Positions 15,423-21,593 of a stretch of 21,593 nucleotides of DNA are shown here, one piece after another. The translations under genes and the position numbers were made by a program. The DNA lies in NCBI GenBank assembly GCA_045632265.1, contig JAZQWG010000022.1, forward strand, positions 1-21,593. Direction: 5' to 3'. How positions within the stretch are numbered: the stretch's first letter is position 1; every line of letters starts with the position of its first letter. Source of the stretch: Scatosoma sp045632265 (GTDB lineage Bacteria > Bacillota > Clostridia > Christensenellales > Borkfalkiaceae). The notes beneath the pieces were generated by a model that did no database searches, was not told the origin of the DNA, and was given only the letters and a program-made list of their open reading frames with translations.

Positions 15423-17213
15423 TTATTTTCTTTTTAATTGATTGCGCTCTTTCATTTTCTCGGAAAGCTTTAGCGCGATTGCTTTCCGCTTTTCGTCGTC
15501 CGTTTCGCTTGCGTATTGCGCGTTGAGCGATGCTATCTCTTTCTCAATCGTAGCCCTTTCAATCGACTTCACGCTGTCTTCAAAGAAGCGTTTTGCAACG
15601 TCCCCCGAAAGCTTGTCTTCATAGTTCAAATCGAGAATTTGATTAAGTTCTGCACTGCTTTCTTCCAAAAGCTCGAAAAGTTCGCTTGGACGAATACGCT
15701 CGCCGTTTTCTTCCCTCTCCACCACGTACTGCGCCACGATGATATGCGTTTCATCGGAAAGCTGCAATTTCCGTAAATCGTAATCGAGCGCATACGGTTG
15801 CGAGAAAAGTTTTGCCGCCAAGATAAAGCGTATCGCCTTCGTCATCTTATCCGCCGCCGAATCGGTTTCGGAAATCTTTTCGTTGGACGTGGGAATTTCC
15901 ACAGGTTTTACCCCGCTTTGCAAATCCCTTTCAAGTGCGTGATAGGAAACGCCCGTCTTTTCTCTCAACTTTTTCAAAAGTTCTTCTTTCACCGCTTCGC
16001 TTTCCACGTCCGCAACCACTTGCAAGGCTTCGGCGATAAACCTACGCTTGTCTTCCGTTTTGGACAAATCAAACTTCCTTTCAAGCGAGTGGATTTTGTA
16101 ATCGACAAGGGGCAAAGCCGCATCCAAGCATTTTTGATAAGCCGCCTTCCCTTGTTTTACTACGTCGTCGGGATCAAGCCCGTCGGGCATAGGCACTACG
16201 CGCACGTTCAGCGCTTCGTCTTTCAAAATTTCTAGCCCACGCAAATCGGCGTTTTGCCCAGCGAAGTCGCCGTCATAACTGATAAGTACGTTATCCGAAT
16301 ACCGTTTCACAAGCCGAGCTTGTTCGGTGGTGAGCGACGTGCCCATGGAAGCAACTACGTTTTCAAAGCCGCCTTGATAAAGGGAAATGGTGTCCATATA
16401 CCCTTCTACCATGATAACTTCCTTAATCGGTTGCGTGCGTTTGAGTTTTTTCAACAAGTTGATGTTGTACAGCGTTTTGCGTTTATTGAACAGCAACGTT
16501 TCTCGTGTGTTTTTATATTTCGCAAAATCAGATTTTTCAAGCAATCTACCACCAAACGCCACCACTTCGTCGAAAGCGTTGATAATCGGAAAAATTAAAC
16601 GCCCCGCTTCAAAATCAACGAGCTTGCCGTTTTTCGTTTCGCCTACTGCGCCGCTGTCAAGCAAATCTTGACGGGAATACCCTTTCCCCGCCAAATACTC
16701 GGGCAAAGAGAAGAAATCGAGCGATGCGCCCAAACCAAATTTTTTTACAGTGGAAGGCGAAAGTTTGCGGTTGGCAATGTACTGCAAATGCGCTTGCGCG
16801 CGATTGTCGCCGCTGTAAAGGTTGCTTAAATAAAACCTTGCGCTATCAAGCATTATCGCCGCCATCGTATCCCGTTTCTTTTTCATTTCGATTGCCTTTT
16901 CCGTATCGAAATTCGTTTCGGGAACGGTCATCTTCGCTCGTGCCGCCAAAATTCGTATTGCGCCCATGAAATCGGTGGATTCGATTTCTTGCACGAAACG
17001 AACGACGTCACCCGACACACCGCAGCCAAAGCAATGATAAAATTGTTCCGCTTGATTTACAGCAAACGAGGGCGTACGTTCATGATGGAAAGGACAACAC
17101 GCCCAATGCGTGCCACCTTTACGTTCGAGCGAAACGTAGCCGCTGATAACTTCGACTATATCGTTTTTTTGTTTGAGCTCCTGCATGAAGCGAGGATCAA
17201 ACCCTTTGCTCAC
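15423..17213 (-). CDS. dnaG: DNA primase
   Basis: It makes RNA primers for replication and works with the replicative helicase. The 596 residues have the full three-domain layout. A CHC2 zinc finger has C40, H43, C61 and C64 (CPFHHERTPSF ... YHCFGCG). The catalytic core carries the Toprim motifs VEGYMD (269-274) and YDGDFAGQ (313-320), plus DGLDPDD. A helical C-terminal helicase-binding region covers about 450-596. The start is GTG at 17213, overlapping the dgt stop (GTGA) and preceded by AGGGGG. Its placement between dgt and rpoD is typical of Clostridia. I see nothing missing. Confidence 0.97.
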   Translation of the reverse strand: MSKGFDPRFMQELKQKNDIVEVISGYVSLERKGGTHWACCPFHHERTPSFAVNQAEQFYHCFGCGVSGDVVRFVQEIESTDFMGAIRILAARAKMTVPETNFDTEKAIEMKKKRDTMAAIMLDSARFYLSNLYSGDNRAQAHLQYIANRKLSPSTVKKFGLGASLDFFSLPEYLAGKGYSRQDLLDSGAVGETKNGKLVDFEAGRLIFPIINAFDEVVAFGGRLLEKSDFAKYKNTRETLLFNKRKTLYNINLLKKLKRTQPIKEVIMVEGYMDTISLYQGGFENVVASMGTSLTTEQARLVKRYSDNVLISYDGDFAGQNADLRGLEILKDEALNVRVVPMPDGLDPDDVVKQGKAAYQKCLDAALPLVDYKIHSLERKFDLSKTEDKRRFIAEALQVVADVESEAVKEELLKKLREKTGVSYHALERDLQSGVKPVEIPTSNEKISETDSAADKMTKAIRFILAAKLFSQPYALDYDLRKLQLSDETHIIVAQYVVEREENGERIRPSELFELLEESSAELNQILDLNYEDKLSGDVAKRFFEDSVKSIERATIEKEIASLNAQYASETDDEKRKAIALKLSEKMKERNQLKRK

Positions 17214-18241
17214 GTGACAATACCCCCTAAAGAAAATGTCGTCGGGATAAACAAATCTTCAAATACGCTGATGGCGTATCTATCCGTCATGCCCGATAAA
17301 TAATCGCATACCACGCACTCTTTTCCGTCCCTTTCCAAAAGACGCAAATACGCTTGTGGTAATTTTTCTACGTGTTTCATAAAGTAATCGAACATTTGGG
17401 CAAGCATGCGCTCCGAACGTTCTTGAATGGATACGTTGGCAAGTTCGTACACTCTCTTAAACATGAATGAGCGCATTTCGTTGATTGCGTCCATCATGGC
17501 GTTGGACATACGCACGTAAGGCTTGCCAAACGATTCTTTGTAAATATCGCTAATCGCCGTATTGATACGGGTTTTCGTTTGATGTCCAAGAATAGCAACG
17601 GCGTTTTGAGGCAAATCTTCATCCTTCAAAATGCCCGCACGGATAGCGTCTTTAATGTCGTGATTGATATACGCAATTCTATCGGCAAGCGACACCGCTT
17701 GTCCTTCCAACGTTGCGGGTTTGCCCGAGCTTTTGTGTTGCAATATACCGTCCAAAACTTCCGCCGTCAAATTCAAGCCCTTGCCGTGTTTTTCGATACA
17801 TTTCACCACACGCACCGATTGTTCGTTGTGTTGAAAACCATCGCTTGCAAGCTTGGCAAGCACCCTTTCACCCACGTGTCCAAAAGGCGTGTGCCCCAAA
17901 TCGTGTCCCAAGGCAATCGCTTCTGCCAAATCTTCGTTGAGTTGCAACGTGCGAGCAATCGAACGAGCGATTTGCGCAACGTCGAGCGTGTGCGTTAAAC
18001 GGGTGATGTAATGATCTCCCTCGGGCGCAAAGAATACTTGCGTTTTGTTCTTCAAACGTTTGAAGGAATTGCTGTAAATAATTCTATCCCTATCGCGTTG
18101 GAAATCGGTGCGAAAATTGCACGGGGTTTCTTCTCTTTCCCTGCCTTTCGTTGCCGAAGATTTTTGAGCGTACGGCGATAACAACGCTTCTTCTTGCGCA
18201 CAAATACGTTCTCTAATCGTTGCAAAACTCTTCACTTCCAT
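17210..18241 (-). CDS. dgt: Deoxyguanosinetriphosphate triphosphohydrolase-like HD protein
   Basis: It is expected to hydrolyse dNTPs to deoxynucleoside and triphosphate, affecting dNTP pools. The HD-domain metal site is visible: H84 (RLTHTLDVAQ), H103-D104 (LGHDLGHTPFGH) and a later D in SLADRIAYINHDI. N-terminal substrate-side residues are in NFRTDFQRDRDRIIYSNSFKRLKNKTQV. I chose ATG at 18241 (343 residues) because AAGGGGG precedes it at the right distance. The in-frame ATG at 18271 falls at the predicted transcription start and lacks a binding site. It is the first gene of the 18-gene array and overlaps dnaG by four bases. Exact nucleotide specificity cannot be read from sequence. Confidence 0.93.
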   Translation of the reverse strand: MEVKSFATIRERICAQEEALLSPYAQKSSATKGREREETPCNFRTDFQRDRDRIIYSNSFKRLKNKTQVFFAPEGDHYITRLTHTLDVAQIARSIARTLQLNEDLAEAIALGHDLGHTPFGHVGERVLAKLASDGFQHNEQSVRVVKCIEKHGKGLNLTAEVLDGILQHKSSGKPATLEGQAVSLADRIAYINHDIKDAIRAGILKDEDLPQNAVAILGHQTKTRINTAISDIYKESFGKPYVRMSNAMMDAINEMRSFMFKRVYELANVSIQERSERMLAQMFDYFMKHVEKLPQAYLRLLERDGKECVVCDYLSGMTDRYAISVFEDLFIPTTFSLGGIVT

Positions 18242-18275
18242 TGCAAGCCCCCTTTTAATACATTTTACCATTCAT

Positions 18276-18304
18276 ATTATACATTCGACAAAAAATCGTG
18301 ATTT
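18276..18304 (-). promoter_or_regulatory. Likely promoter of the dgt-dnaG-rpoD array
   Basis: A perfect TATAAT lies at 18281-18276 on the minus strand, about 35 bases before the dgt ATG, with the start site expected near 18269. The hexamer 17 bases upstream (AAATCA, 18304-18299) is a poor -35. The region further upstream is very AT-rich with A and T tracts, which may act as an UP-like element. A second candidate is TTGATA with an AT-rich box about 80 bases further upstream. Confidence 0.5.
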
Positions 18305-18458
18305 CCTTTTTTTTGTGCAAAAAAATATAAAATATTTTTATATACTTATATTTACCCACTTTTTTTCCATTATCAAGCAATCTTTTATCCATCTCTTATT
18401 TCAGCGTAAAAAACACCTTTCAACGCATACATACCCCCTTCTTTTGCTCTTTTCCCGC
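18305..18458 (-). other. AT-rich intergenic region upstream of dgt
   Basis: This stretch between the dtd terminator and the dgt promoter holds no convincing gene. It contains A/T tracts near 18320-18350 and a purine-rich minus-strand segment. A 15-codon open frame with a start at 18432 has an AAGGGGG site placed too close to its ATG. I see no riboswitch-like fold by eye. Confidence 0.5.
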
Positions 18459-18488
18459 AAAAAAACACCCCACCAAAACGGTGAAGTG
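18459..18488 (-). terminator. Intrinsic terminator after dtd
   Basis: On the minus strand, CACTTCACC (18488-18480), a five-base loop and GGTGGGGTG (18474-18466) form a 9-bp stem with two G-U pairs, followed at once by seven Ts (18465-18459). It lies about 20 bases after the dtd stop codon and separates the pepP-efp-dtd unit from the dgt array. Confidence 0.88.
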
Positions 18489-18508
18489 CTTTCCCTTTTG
18501 TTTTTTGA

Positions 18509-18946
18509 TTAAATTTCAAGCAAAATGGTCACGGGGCCGTCGTTATGTTGCTCGATTTGCATATCTGCGCCAAACACGCCGCCTTTGACGACTACGCCGT
18601 GGGAAGCAAGTTCTTTTAAGGCAAATTCGTACAACGGCTCGGCTTTTTCAGGGCGTTCGGCAAGCGTAAAGCTGGGACGGTTTCCGTGCGAAGCATCACC
18701 GTAAAGCGTGAACTGCGACACGAGCAAAACTTCCCCGCCAACGTCTTTTACGGACAAGTTCATCTTCCCGTTTTCGTCTTCAAAAATGCGAAGAGAAGAA
18801 ACCTTTTTCATAAGATAAGCCGCTTCCTTTTCGCTATCCCCCGTCTTAATTCCCAAAAACACGGTTAAGCCAAACGGAATAGCCGAAATCAGCTTTCCGT
18901 CCACTTTCAAAGACGTATTTTTTACCCTTTGCACAACTGCCTTCAT
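18509..18946 (-). CDS. dtd: D-aminoacyl-tRNA deacylase
   Basis: It removes D-amino acids wrongly attached to tRNA. The 145 residues match the family length and carry both signature motifs: SQFTLYGD (77-84) and the GP motif NDGPVT (135-140). The N-terminal MKAVVQRV is also typical. The ATG at 18946 has only a distant GGGG as ribosome binding site, which is weak. The gene follows efp after 86 bases that contain a strong hairpin (18977-19006). It may therefore be expressed at a reduced level from the pepP promoter by read-through; I see no clear promoter of its own. A good terminator follows it. Confidence 0.96.
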   Translation of the reverse strand: MKAVVQRVKNTSLKVDGKLISAIPFGLTVFLGIKTGDSEKEAAYLMKKVSSLRIFEDENGKMNLSVKDVGGEVLLVSQFTLYGDASHGNRPSFTLAERPEKAEPLYEFALKELASHGVVVKGGVFGADMQIEQHNDGPVTILLEI

Positions 18947-18976
18947 CGCGTATAAACCCCGTCAAAAAAGTACAAC

Positions 18977-19006
18977 GAAATGCAGGATAGAGATATCCTG
19001 CATTTC
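18977..19006 (-). terminator. Strong hairpin between efp and dtd, possible partial terminator
   Basis: GAAATGCAGGATA and its exact complement form a perfect 13-bp stem around a four-base loop. On the minus strand the stem is followed by six other bases before a run of six Ts (18969-18964). That spacing is poor for an intrinsic terminator, so partial termination or 3'-end protection of the efp mRNA is more likely than a full stop. The stem is directly visible; the role is inference. Confidence 0.55.
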
Positions 19007-19032
19007 ATAAGTTTTGTCAAATATTAAGAAAA

Positions 19033-19596
19033 TTAAACGCGGCTCATGTATTCGCCCGTTCTCGTATCGATACGAATCGTTTCGCCTTCTTCTACGAACA
19101 TAGGCACTTGAATCGTTGCACCCGTTTCTACAACTGCGTTCTTCATAACGTTGGTTGCCGTGTTGCCCTTAACGCCAGGTTCAGCTTCGATAACCTTAAG
19201 TTCAACGAAGTTTTCAGGTTCAACCGAGAATGCTTTACCATAAAGGAATTTAACCGTAACCATGTCGTTTTCCTTGATGTATTTGAGTGCTTCTTCTACT
19301 TGATCGTAGGTAAGCATTTCTTGGTTGTATTCTTCGTCCATGAATACGTAGAATTCGCCGTCGTAGTAGGAATACGTCATCTTCTTCGTTTCAACTTGAG
19401 CCGATTCAAGTTTCGCCGTAGGGTTGAACGTTTCGTTGGACAATACTTGTCCCGTAACAACGTTTTTAAGCGTTGCTCTTACGAACGCTGCGCCTTTACC
19501 AGGTTTTACGTGTTGGAAATCGGTAACGGTGTAAACGCCGCTCTTGTATTCGAAGGTAACGCCTTTACGAATATCGCCTGCCAAAATTTGTGCCAT
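19033..19596 (-). CDS. efp: Elongation factor P
   Basis: EF-P binds ribosomes stalled at polyproline and promotes peptide-bond formation. The 187 residues show the three-domain layout: an N-terminal KOW-like domain with HVKPGKGAAFVR, an OB domain (about 67-127) and the C-terminal OB domain ending in IRIDTRTGEYMSRV. The modifiable lysine at the loop tip is present (K34 in PGKG). The loop matches the Bacillus type; no modification enzyme gene is seen in the window. The ATG follows a strong AAGGAG. It lies 40 bases after the M24 peptidase, the common yqhT-efp arrangement of Bacillota. Confidence 0.97.
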   Translation of the reverse strand: MAQILAGDIRKGVTFEYKSGVYTVTDFQHVKPGKGAAFVRATLKNVVTGQVLSNETFNPTAKLESAQVETKKMTYSYYDGEFYVFMDEEYNQEMLTYDQVEEALKYIKENDMVTVKFLYGKAFSVEPENFVELKVIEAEPGVKGNTATNVMKNAVVETGATIQVPMFVEEGETIRIDTRTGEYMSRV

Positions 19597-19635
19597 ACAA
19601 TTTGTCTCCTTATATGCTAATATAATTTTTTCTTC

Positions 19636-20697
19636 TTATAAAATGATAAAGTTTTTGTCCGTTTTGAACATAAAACTCTTCACTTTTCCGTTTTTAAGTG
19701 CTACGGTATCTTCGATACGAATACCGTATTCGCCCGCTTTATAAACGCCGGGCTCGTCCGAGAAGACCATATCATCTTCCAAAACTTTGTCGCTTCTTGG
19801 GCTAATTGCGGGCTTTTCGTGCACGTTCAAGCCTATCCCGTGCCCAAGCGAGTGGGTGAACAAATCCCCCAGCCCGTTTTCTTTCAAATAATCTCTTGCG
19901 ATTGCATCCGCTTGTTTGCCCGTCATGCCCGCCTCAATGCGTGCTTTTGCAAGTTCGTGCGCTTGTAAAACGTGGGCGTAAGCAGTTTTGAACGCTTCGT
20001 GTTTGCCGTCATCCCCAAACAAAAACGTGCGAGTGATGTCCGAACAATAACCGTTCACCTTGCAACCAAAGTCAATTAAAATTTCATCGCCGAAGCAAAG
20101 CTTCGTTTCCCCCGTTTCGTGGTGGGGCACGGCGGCGTGTGCGCCAAAGGCAACAATCGTTTCAAAGGAAAGACCTTGTGCGCCAAGCTTGCGCATATTG
20201 TATTCAAGAAGTGCGGCAACTTCCGTTTCCGTCATGCCTTCTTTGATTTGGGGCAAGAGCAACAAAAAGGCGTCTTCTGCAATCTCGCAAGCACGCTCGA
20301 TACAAGAAAGTTCCCACTCGTTTTTCTTTTCCATAAGCGCGGACAAATCCTCGTCCACGTCCACGAGTTTTACCCCGATTTTTTCAAGTTGTAAAAATTC
20401 CGCATGCGACGTTTCGTTAAAGGAAATGGCAACCGTCTGATATTTTTTAAGAATATCTTCTTTCGTCTTGCCCGCATAAAGGGTGGGCGTGACTTCCGTG
20501 CCAGCAAACAATTTTTCCGCCGCTTCGATATAGCGAGAATCGGTGTACAACGTCACGCCGTTTTCGTCCACGACTACCGAGCCGTCTTCCGCATCGAAGC
20601 CCGTCACGTAGCGCATCAAATAACCGCAATTTACGTATAACGCGTCCGCTTTATCACGCAATTTTGCGAATATCTTTTTTCCGTTCGTTTGTATCAT
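19636..20697 (-). CDS. M24 family aminopeptidase (Xaa-Pro aminopeptidase type)
   Basis: It likely removes N-terminal residues preceding proline in the cytosol. An N-terminal creatinase-like domain (about 1-120) precedes a pita-bread metallopeptidase domain. Numbered from the chosen ATG, the dinuclear metal ligands are D209 (LIDFG), D220 (CSDITRT), H286 (SLGHGIG), E315 (DEPGVY) and E329 (RIED). I chose ATG at 20697 (353 residues), six bases after GAGGG. An in-frame GTG at 20709 falls at the expected transcription start and is unlikely. It is the first gene of a unit with efp, its usual neighbour in Bacillota (pepP/yqhT type). No signal peptide is seen. Exact substrate range is unknown. Confidence 0.93.
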   Translation of the reverse strand: MIQTNGKKIFAKLRDKADALYVNCGYLMRYVTGFDAEDGSVVVDENGVTLYTDSRYIEAAEKLFAGTEVTPTLYAGKTKEDILKKYQTVAISFNETSHAEFLQLEKIGVKLVDVDEDLSALMEKKNEWELSCIERACEIAEDAFLLLLPQIKEGMTETEVAALLEYNMRKLGAQGLSFETIVAFGAHAAVPHHETGETKLCFGDEILIDFGCKVNGYCSDITRTFLFGDDGKHEAFKTAYAHVLQAHELAKARIEAGMTGKQADAIARDYLKENGLGDLFTHSLGHGIGLNVHEKPAISPRSDKVLEDDMVFSDEPGVYKAGEYGIRIEDTVALKNGKVKSFMFKTDKNFIIL

Positions 20698-20714
20698 ACG
20701 TTCCCTCACTCTCT

Positions 20715-20743
20715 ATTTTAGCAAAATTTTCTTCGTTCGTCAA
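20715..20743 (-). promoter_or_regulatory. Sigma-A promoter of the pepP-like/efp/dtd unit
   Basis: On the minus strand, TTGACG (20743-20738), a 17-base spacer and TAAAAT (20720-20715) form a near-consensus promoter, with an upstream TG in extended -10 position. Transcription would begin near 20708, only about 11 bases before the ATG at 20697, giving a very short leader made mostly of the ribosome binding site. Confidence 0.8.
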
Positions 20744-20760
20744 GTGTCCGAAGCAATTTT

Positions 20761-20778
20761 CCCTTGTATTTACAAGGG
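20761..20778. repeat. Inverted repeat between the endonuclease IV gene and the pepP-like gene
   Basis: CCCTTGT, a four-base loop and ACAAGGG form a perfect 7-bp stem, 15 bases after the endonuclease IV family stop codon. On the minus strand only AAAATT follows, so it is not a classical terminator for that gene. On the plus strand it is followed by GATTTTT, closer to terminator form, but no plus-strand gene is seen. It may protect the 3' end of the upstream mRNA. Confidence 0.4.
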
Positions 20779-20793
20779 GATTTTTACATTTTC

Positions 20794-21593
20794 TTATAAA
20801 CTTTGATAAATTTTCTTCATTTCCGCCGCTTCTTCCGCTTGTTTGCCGTCCGATTCGCTGATGATATACGGCTGTAAATCAAGTTCTTTCAAAGCTTTGG
20901 CAAGGGGCAAAAATTCGGGGCCGTACACCATATCGTCAAACGTCAAGTGCTTCACTTCCCCTTTTGCTGAATACATAATTTTTGAGAAATGAACGTGGAA
21001 ATGTTTCATGCGTTCATAACCTAATTCCGCAATCATGTATTCCAGTCTACTCTTATAATCTTCCACCGTTTTAAGCGAGCCTTGCTCTCTTGCGTTGACG
21101 TGTCCAAAATCTACACACGGGGTATAGAAAGGTGCAATTTTACAAAAGGACGTTATTTCTTCCACCGTGCCGATTTGCGCCAACTTGCCCATTGTTTCGG
21201 GGCAAAAAATCATATCTTCCATGCCGTTGAGCGCAATATATTCCGCTAAAATTTTCAAGCGTTCTTCCGTCTTATCCACCGCTTCAAAACGGGTGGCTTT
21301 GCCTTGCGCTGCGGGATGAAAAACAATGCGTTTGCCGCCCATGAGTTTACACGCCCTAGCGCTGTCAAGCACGTAGCCGTAAGACTTTGCCGCCATTTCG
21401 TCGTCGGGGTTGGCAAAGTTGATAAAATAAGGCGCATGCACGGAAATTTCCACACCTTCGTCCGCAAACGCTTCGCCGATAGAAATTGCCTTTGCTTCCG
21501 TAATTCGCACGCCACGGCCAAAGGAATACTCGAAGCAATCAAGCCCCCTATTTTTAACGAATTTAGCCGCTTCTTCGGTGTGGGAATACCCTT
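20794..21593 (-). CDS. Endonuclease IV family TIM-barrel protein, 5' end beyond right edge
   Basis: The frame is open through the right edge. It reads GYSHTEEAAKFVKNRGLD and continues to the stop at 20794, so about 265 residues are visible and probably only a short N-terminal piece is missing. An in-frame GTG at 21510 is internal, not the start. Likely metal ligands follow the endonuclease IV pattern: VHAPY, FHPA, CPETMG, DFGHVNA, HFHVHFS and SES. Endonuclease IV cuts DNA at abasic sites in base excision repair. The barrel family also includes sugar-phosphate isomerases, so AP-endonuclease activity is probable, not certain. The next gene starts from its own promoter. Confidence 0.85.
   Translation of the reverse strand, partial: GYSHTEEAAKFVKNRGLDCFEYSFGRGVRITEAKAISIGEAFADEGVEISVHAPYFINFANPDDEMAAKSYGYVLDSARACKLMGGKRIVFHPAAQGKATRFEAVDKTEERLKILAEYIALNGMEDMIFCPETMGKLAQIGTVEEITSFCKIAPFYTPCVDFGHVNAREQGSLKTVEDYKSRLEYMIAELGYERMKHFHVHFSKIMYSAKGEVKHLTFDDMVYGPEFLPLAKALKELDLQPYIISESDGKQAEEAAEMKKIYQSL

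Noticed and set aside
18242..18271. Longer N-terminus for Dgt starting at the upstream ATG (18271)
   Set aside because: That ATG coincides with the predicted transcription start and has no ribosome binding site, whereas the ATG at 18241 follows AAGGGGG.
18385..18432. 15-codon minus-strand frame upstream of dgt, preceded by AAGGGGG
   Set aside because: The binding site abuts the ATG, no promoter or attenuator pairs with it, and the peptide has no run of a regulatory amino acid.
1..21593. tRNA, rRNA, CRISPR arrays, insertion sequences, integrases or phage genes
   Set aside because: None was seen; nearly all of the window is filled by conserved minus-strand housekeeping genes with short gaps.

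Overview
All 22 genes recognised in this window lie on the minus strand, so transcription runs from right to left. Families and gene order point to a Clostridia-type member of the Bacillota: class III fructose-bisphosphatase, TrmK, a dgt-dnaG-rpoD cluster, ispG next to a PolC-family protein and then rimP, the MEP isoprenoid pathway, and strong purine-rich ribosome binding sites. The sequence does not allow a narrower placement. It reads as conserved chromosomal core. I see no tRNA or rRNA gene, no CRISPR array, no insertion sequence and no phage gene.

Layout in transcription order. (1) 21593-20794: an endonuclease IV family gene, open at the right edge. (2) 20743-18459: a clear sigma-A promoter, then an M24 aminopeptidase (pepP-like), efp, a strong hairpin, dtd and an intrinsic terminator. 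(3) 18281-335: one array of 18 genes with gaps of at most about 55 bases and many overlapping stop/start codons. The order is dgt, dnaG, rpoD, trmK, Nif3-like, coiled-coil zinc-ribbon, alr, 5-formyl-THF cyclo-ligase, an unknown membrane protein, rsmD, coaD, DAHP synthase, pheA, rarA, nrdR, ispG, a PolC-like exonuclease and fbp. It closes at an intrinsic terminator that begins inside the fbp stop codon. (4) 318-1: a sigma-A promoter, a leader with a perfect 11-bp hairpin, and the first 71 codons of rimP, cut by the left edge.

The long array carries DNA replication and repair (primase, RarA, PolC-like exonuclease), dNTP control (Dgt, NrdR), the housekeeping sigma factor, RNA modification (TrmK, RsmD), cofactor synthesis (CoaD, folate salvage), entry to and exit from the aromatic pathway (DAHP synthase, prephenate dehydratase), D-alanine supply, isoprenoid synthesis and gluconeogenesis. 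It looks like a macromolecular-synthesis cluster joined to the ispG-polC-rimP neighbourhood.

The most unusual item is at 2215-3786. The position next to ispG and before rimP, where Clostridia usually carry full-length polC, holds a 523-residue protein. It keeps the PolC-like N-terminal region, the OB fold and an intact DEDDh exonuclease, but has no PHP domain and no polymerase core. The window otherwise looks like ordinary core genome; I found no clear new defence or mobile system.
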